This document shows positions 61,449 to 64,000 of a DNA stretch of 64,000 bases, piece after piece. The stretch spans positions 1 to 64,000 of the forward strand of contig QUFP01000021.1 in assembly GCA_003478935.1 (NCBI GenBank). Reading direction: 5' to 3'. Both the position numbers and the translations under genes were made by a program. Source of the stretch: Firmicutes bacterium AF25-13AC. GTDB taxonomy: Bacteria > Bacillota > Clostridia > Lachnospirales > Lachnospiraceae. A model generated the notes under the pieces. It worked only from the letters and a program-made list of their open reading frames with translations. It ran no database searches and had not been told where the DNA came from. Position 1 is the stretch's first letter. Each line of letters begins with the position of its first letter.

Positions 61449-63631
61449 CTAAATATCGTCTATCTTTATATTATGTCCACTGCTGCATCGAACATACACT
61501 CCATATTGTCCCAGTTTAGCTTCTATTGAACAACTATGAATTGGACACTTCAGTGACTCCTTTTCAATATATCTATTCACAAGCTCTGGAGTTAAATATG
61601 CTACCTCGTCACATGATTTACATTTCAAAAAACATTTACCACTTCTGCCTTTTGTAAGTATCATTGATTTTCTACATTTTTGACAGTTTGAGTTTTCCTT
61701 TACAAATTTTTCTAAACCGTATGATTGATCTCCATTATCTTCTTTCTGATTCAATGCACTTTGCATACCATATCCTTTCTTCTCCTTTAGAGAACTCAAA
61801 TGCTTATCAACTACACGATTTTCCAATCCAGAAAGCGACTTAATCATTTCAACAGTATGTTCTCCTGTAAATCGAAAAATAGTCTTACATACCGTCATAT
61901 ATCCCCAGCTACCATCACTAAAAATTTGTTTTGAATCTGGTACCCCATACCAAATAATCCGATCATCTATCATAAGAAGTGGAAATACTGCATCCTCTGT
62001 TCCCCAACAATATGCTTTCCATTCATCTGGTAAACTTGTATAATCATTCGTTTTCATTAAAATGCGAACTCCATACAGTTCCTGCAACTCTTTTAAAATT
62101 ATTTCAGAAGTCTTTTTATCCAAATTTCCATCTGGAAGCGAAATTACAATCTTTTCATGTGCGGTATGAATATCCTTTATCAAATCTTTAATACTTTCCT
62201 TCATATCTGAATAATAATGAATATTTTTTCCAGTATTTAAATTTCTAAAATAATTCTCAAGCACTTGATCTTTTATATCTACTACATTACCCTTACATTT
62301 TAAATGTTGAATCAGATTATAAAAGATATGACTAGTTCCTTCAAATTTATTTGCCCAAAACTTGCTATTAGCCACTGTAATCAGTTTTCCTCTTGCTCTT
62401 GTTACTGCAACATTGACTAATCGTGTCACATGACCATTCTCATTTTTTGACATCAACCATCCTGCCTTTTGAGATGGGTAACTTTCAACAGCATCAAAAA
62501 TAATTGCATCTCGCTCTGATCCCTGAAATTGATGAACCGTAGAACAAGCAACTTCTATTTTATGCTTGTTATCATAATCTTTCAACATCGCTCGAATCAA
62601 ACGTGTTTGAGCCGCATATGGTGTAATAATACCCACACTAAGTTTTTTCCCACTTCCATCTATTGCTGTTCCCAATGAAACAACTGCACTAAGAATATTA
62701 AATCGAGAATTATCACTATTTTTTCCTGCTGCACAATAAGTTCCTCTTAAATCAATCAGATTCATCGCATGTCCCGCAAATGGAACTTGACGAGCAACAT
62801 CAATTCTGCTTTTATAAACACTCTCATGATTTTTAAGCATTTTATTGTAAACATATTGATTTACGAACTCTGAAATTTCTGGATGCATTCTTCTCTGCTC
62901 ATTCAACATCACAAGCCATGGATGATTGTAAATTATAGATTTACTTACAGAAATTTTTAAATATGTAAAGATATCCACTTCTAATACTTTTTGAGCTTCT
63001 GATTGTGCGATTGGTGCTAACTGTCGAAAATCTCCTACTGCAATAAAATGTTCTTTCGCATAAGTAGCAGCACAGATAAGCTGTGGCACATAAGCCATAC
63101 TAACCTCATCAAACATAACTACATCAAATTTTCTATTTTCAAAGATTTTATCAATATTAACTTTAGAGATTGTTGTTGCAATTAATTGTGCCTTTTCTAC
63201 ATATCGACCTTCAAATGACCGTACCTGCACACGAATTTCTTTTAGTTTCTTTTCAATATCCAAATACTGTTGACTATTTTGTTGTCCCTTTCCACGCAAA
63301 TTATCTTTTTCCTTTAATAATTGTTCCCTCTTTTTCTTAAGTTCTTGATTTTGATTCAACGCAAAGTTGAACGCAACAGTATCTACAGCATCCGTCAACT
63401 CATTATCTCGAACATAGCCATATCGAAGCACTTTTCCTTTTTTCAATACGTTTTCCATCCCAGCCATTTTCATTAGCTCGGCCACTTTTTTAATAACGCC
63501 ATCTACAGAAATATTACTATGTGAAACAACCAAAACAGATTTATTCTGTTTAAAAAATTCAATTGCAATTTCCGACATTGTATGTGTTTTACCCGTACCA
63601 GGCGGTCCCCAAATTACAGTAATATCTGATA
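61449..63631 (-). pseudogene. SF1 (COG1112-type) helicase interrupted by IS3 element
   Basis: The open frame covers about 727 codons from the IS border. Walker A GPPGTGKTHTM is the first part present (63611-63576), preceded only by SDITVIW. Later motifs are FDEVSMAYVPQ (DExx), LAPIAQSEAQKV after GDFRQ, EQRRMHPEIS, and a C-terminal VAVTRARGKLITVA. After the helicase come a PLD-like region (VISLPDGN, LMIDDRIIWYG, without a clear HxK) and a Cys-rich zinc-ribbon end (CQKCRKS, CKSCDEV). The N-terminus is cut off by IS insertion. Helicase plus PLD in one chain recalls MkoC of type II Mokosh defence, but this is inference. Confidence 0.78.
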
Positions 63632-63633
63632 TG

Positions 63634-63667
63634 TACCCCCAATACTGGACACCCAGTATTGGGGGTA
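63634..63667. repeat. Terminal hairpin of the IS element
   Basis: TACCCCCAATACTGG and its exact complement enclose an ACAC loop. The complement ends in GGGGGTA, which also contains the likely ribosome site (GGGGG) of the transposase gene 6 bp upstream of its ATG. Confidence 0.75.
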
Positions 63668-63672
63668 TTTTT

Positions 63673-64000
63673 ATGAAATATAGTTATGAATACAAGAAAA
63701 AGTGTGTGGAATTGTACCGCCAAGGAAAATGGCCAGAAACACCAGAGGGAGTAAATGAAAAACGATTTCATGATACAATTCGGATTTGGGTTCGTACAGA
63801 AGATGCTTGTGGTCCAGAAGCACTTCGACATAAAAATCAAAACAAAGTATTGGCAACAGAAGAAAAGTATGAGCTGATTGCTAAAATTTTGGCCGGTGCA
63901 TCGTGTAAAGAAACGGCAATTTCGGCTGGAATCAGTGACGGTCTCTTGTATCAATGGGTCAGATGTTATAAAATGAAAGGGTATCAGGGATTGGCCGCAC
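63673..64000 (+). CDS. IS3-family transposase OrfA (partial)
   Basis: The open frame gives 109 codons to the window end, without a stop. It starts MKYSYEYKKKCVELYRQG, with two helix-turn-helix-like units: one in the first 45 residues (WPETPEGVNEKRFHDTIRIWVR) and one in the second half (KETAISAGISDGLLYQWVRCYK), the IS150-type arrangement. It would bind the ends of the element; OrfB with the DDE catalytic domain should follow outside the window. The start has GGGGG as ribosome site, which lies inside the terminal hairpin. Confidence 0.8.
   Translation, partial: MKYSYEYKKKCVELYRQGKWPETPEGVNEKRFHDTIRIWVRTEDACGPEALRHKNQNKVLATEEKYELIAKILAGASCKETAISAGISDGLLYQWVRCYKMKGYQGLAA

Larger units (their letters stand above)
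63632..64000 (+). mobile_element. IS3-family insertion sequence, left end (partial)
   Basis: The element begins with TGTACCCCCAATACTGG, and the terminal sequence forms a 15-bp perfect hairpin (63634-63648 with 63653-63667). It interrupts the helicase frame. The rest of the element lies beyond the window, so the right end and any target duplication cannot be seen. Confidence 0.8.

Overview
The window is a low-GC chromosomal segment of a gut-type Clostridia bacterium, most likely a Lachnospiraceae member. This is inferred from the AGGAGG ribosome binding sites, the AT-rich sigma-A promoters, a T-box leader, a yjdF-type leader, clustered intracellular glycoside-active enzymes and housekeeping genes (valS, carB, sbcCD). 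No rRNA, tRNA or CRISPR array was recognised. Most genes lie on the minus strand.

1-9.1 kb: a ribbon-helix-helix/coiled-coil gene behind a long palindrome, an SGNH hydrolase, a DIP1984-family gene, a KDG kinase, and a three-gene MoxR ATPase / VWA protein / unknown 682-aa protein operon. The operon has its own promoter with an inverted repeat between -35 and -10. It is the least explained module here. 9.1-23.9 kb: a deleted alpha/beta hydrolase, SbcCD, a frameshifted CoA-transferase with a YhcH-type gene, a MarR-MATE pair, a phosphatase, an archaeal-type ValS with a T-box leader, and a beta-CASP nuclease.

24-45.2 kb: a carbon-metabolism region. It holds AraC/GH31, a solitary carB, a DUF362 ferredoxin with a glutaminase-like protein, hydrolases, a GH3 enzyme with an inserted beta-trefoil-like segment, an ADP-ribosylglycohydrolase, an SDR, then adenine deaminase, a methyltransferase and an ATC hydrolase. 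Two intergenic inverted-repeat elements sit here.

45.4-64 kb: an accessory, defence-rich region. It holds a HIRAN/J-like pair, an AAA ATPase with a DUF262-DUF1524-DUF4357 protein, a BREX PglZ fragment, an AAA ATPase / TOPRIM-like / SIR2-like cluster with an in-frame amber codon, DUF3791, and an SF1 helicase cut at its Walker A region by an IS3-family element that runs off the end. Small repair and housekeeping genes (tag, mutT, DEDDh exonuclease, flavodoxin, yjdF) are interspersed.

Five genes carry six apparent one-base deletions in short homopolymers (CoA-transferase twice, valS, methyltransferase, pglZ, an XRE-type gene). This suggests either real decay or a systematic indel error in the assembly, and it should be settled before calling these genes dead.
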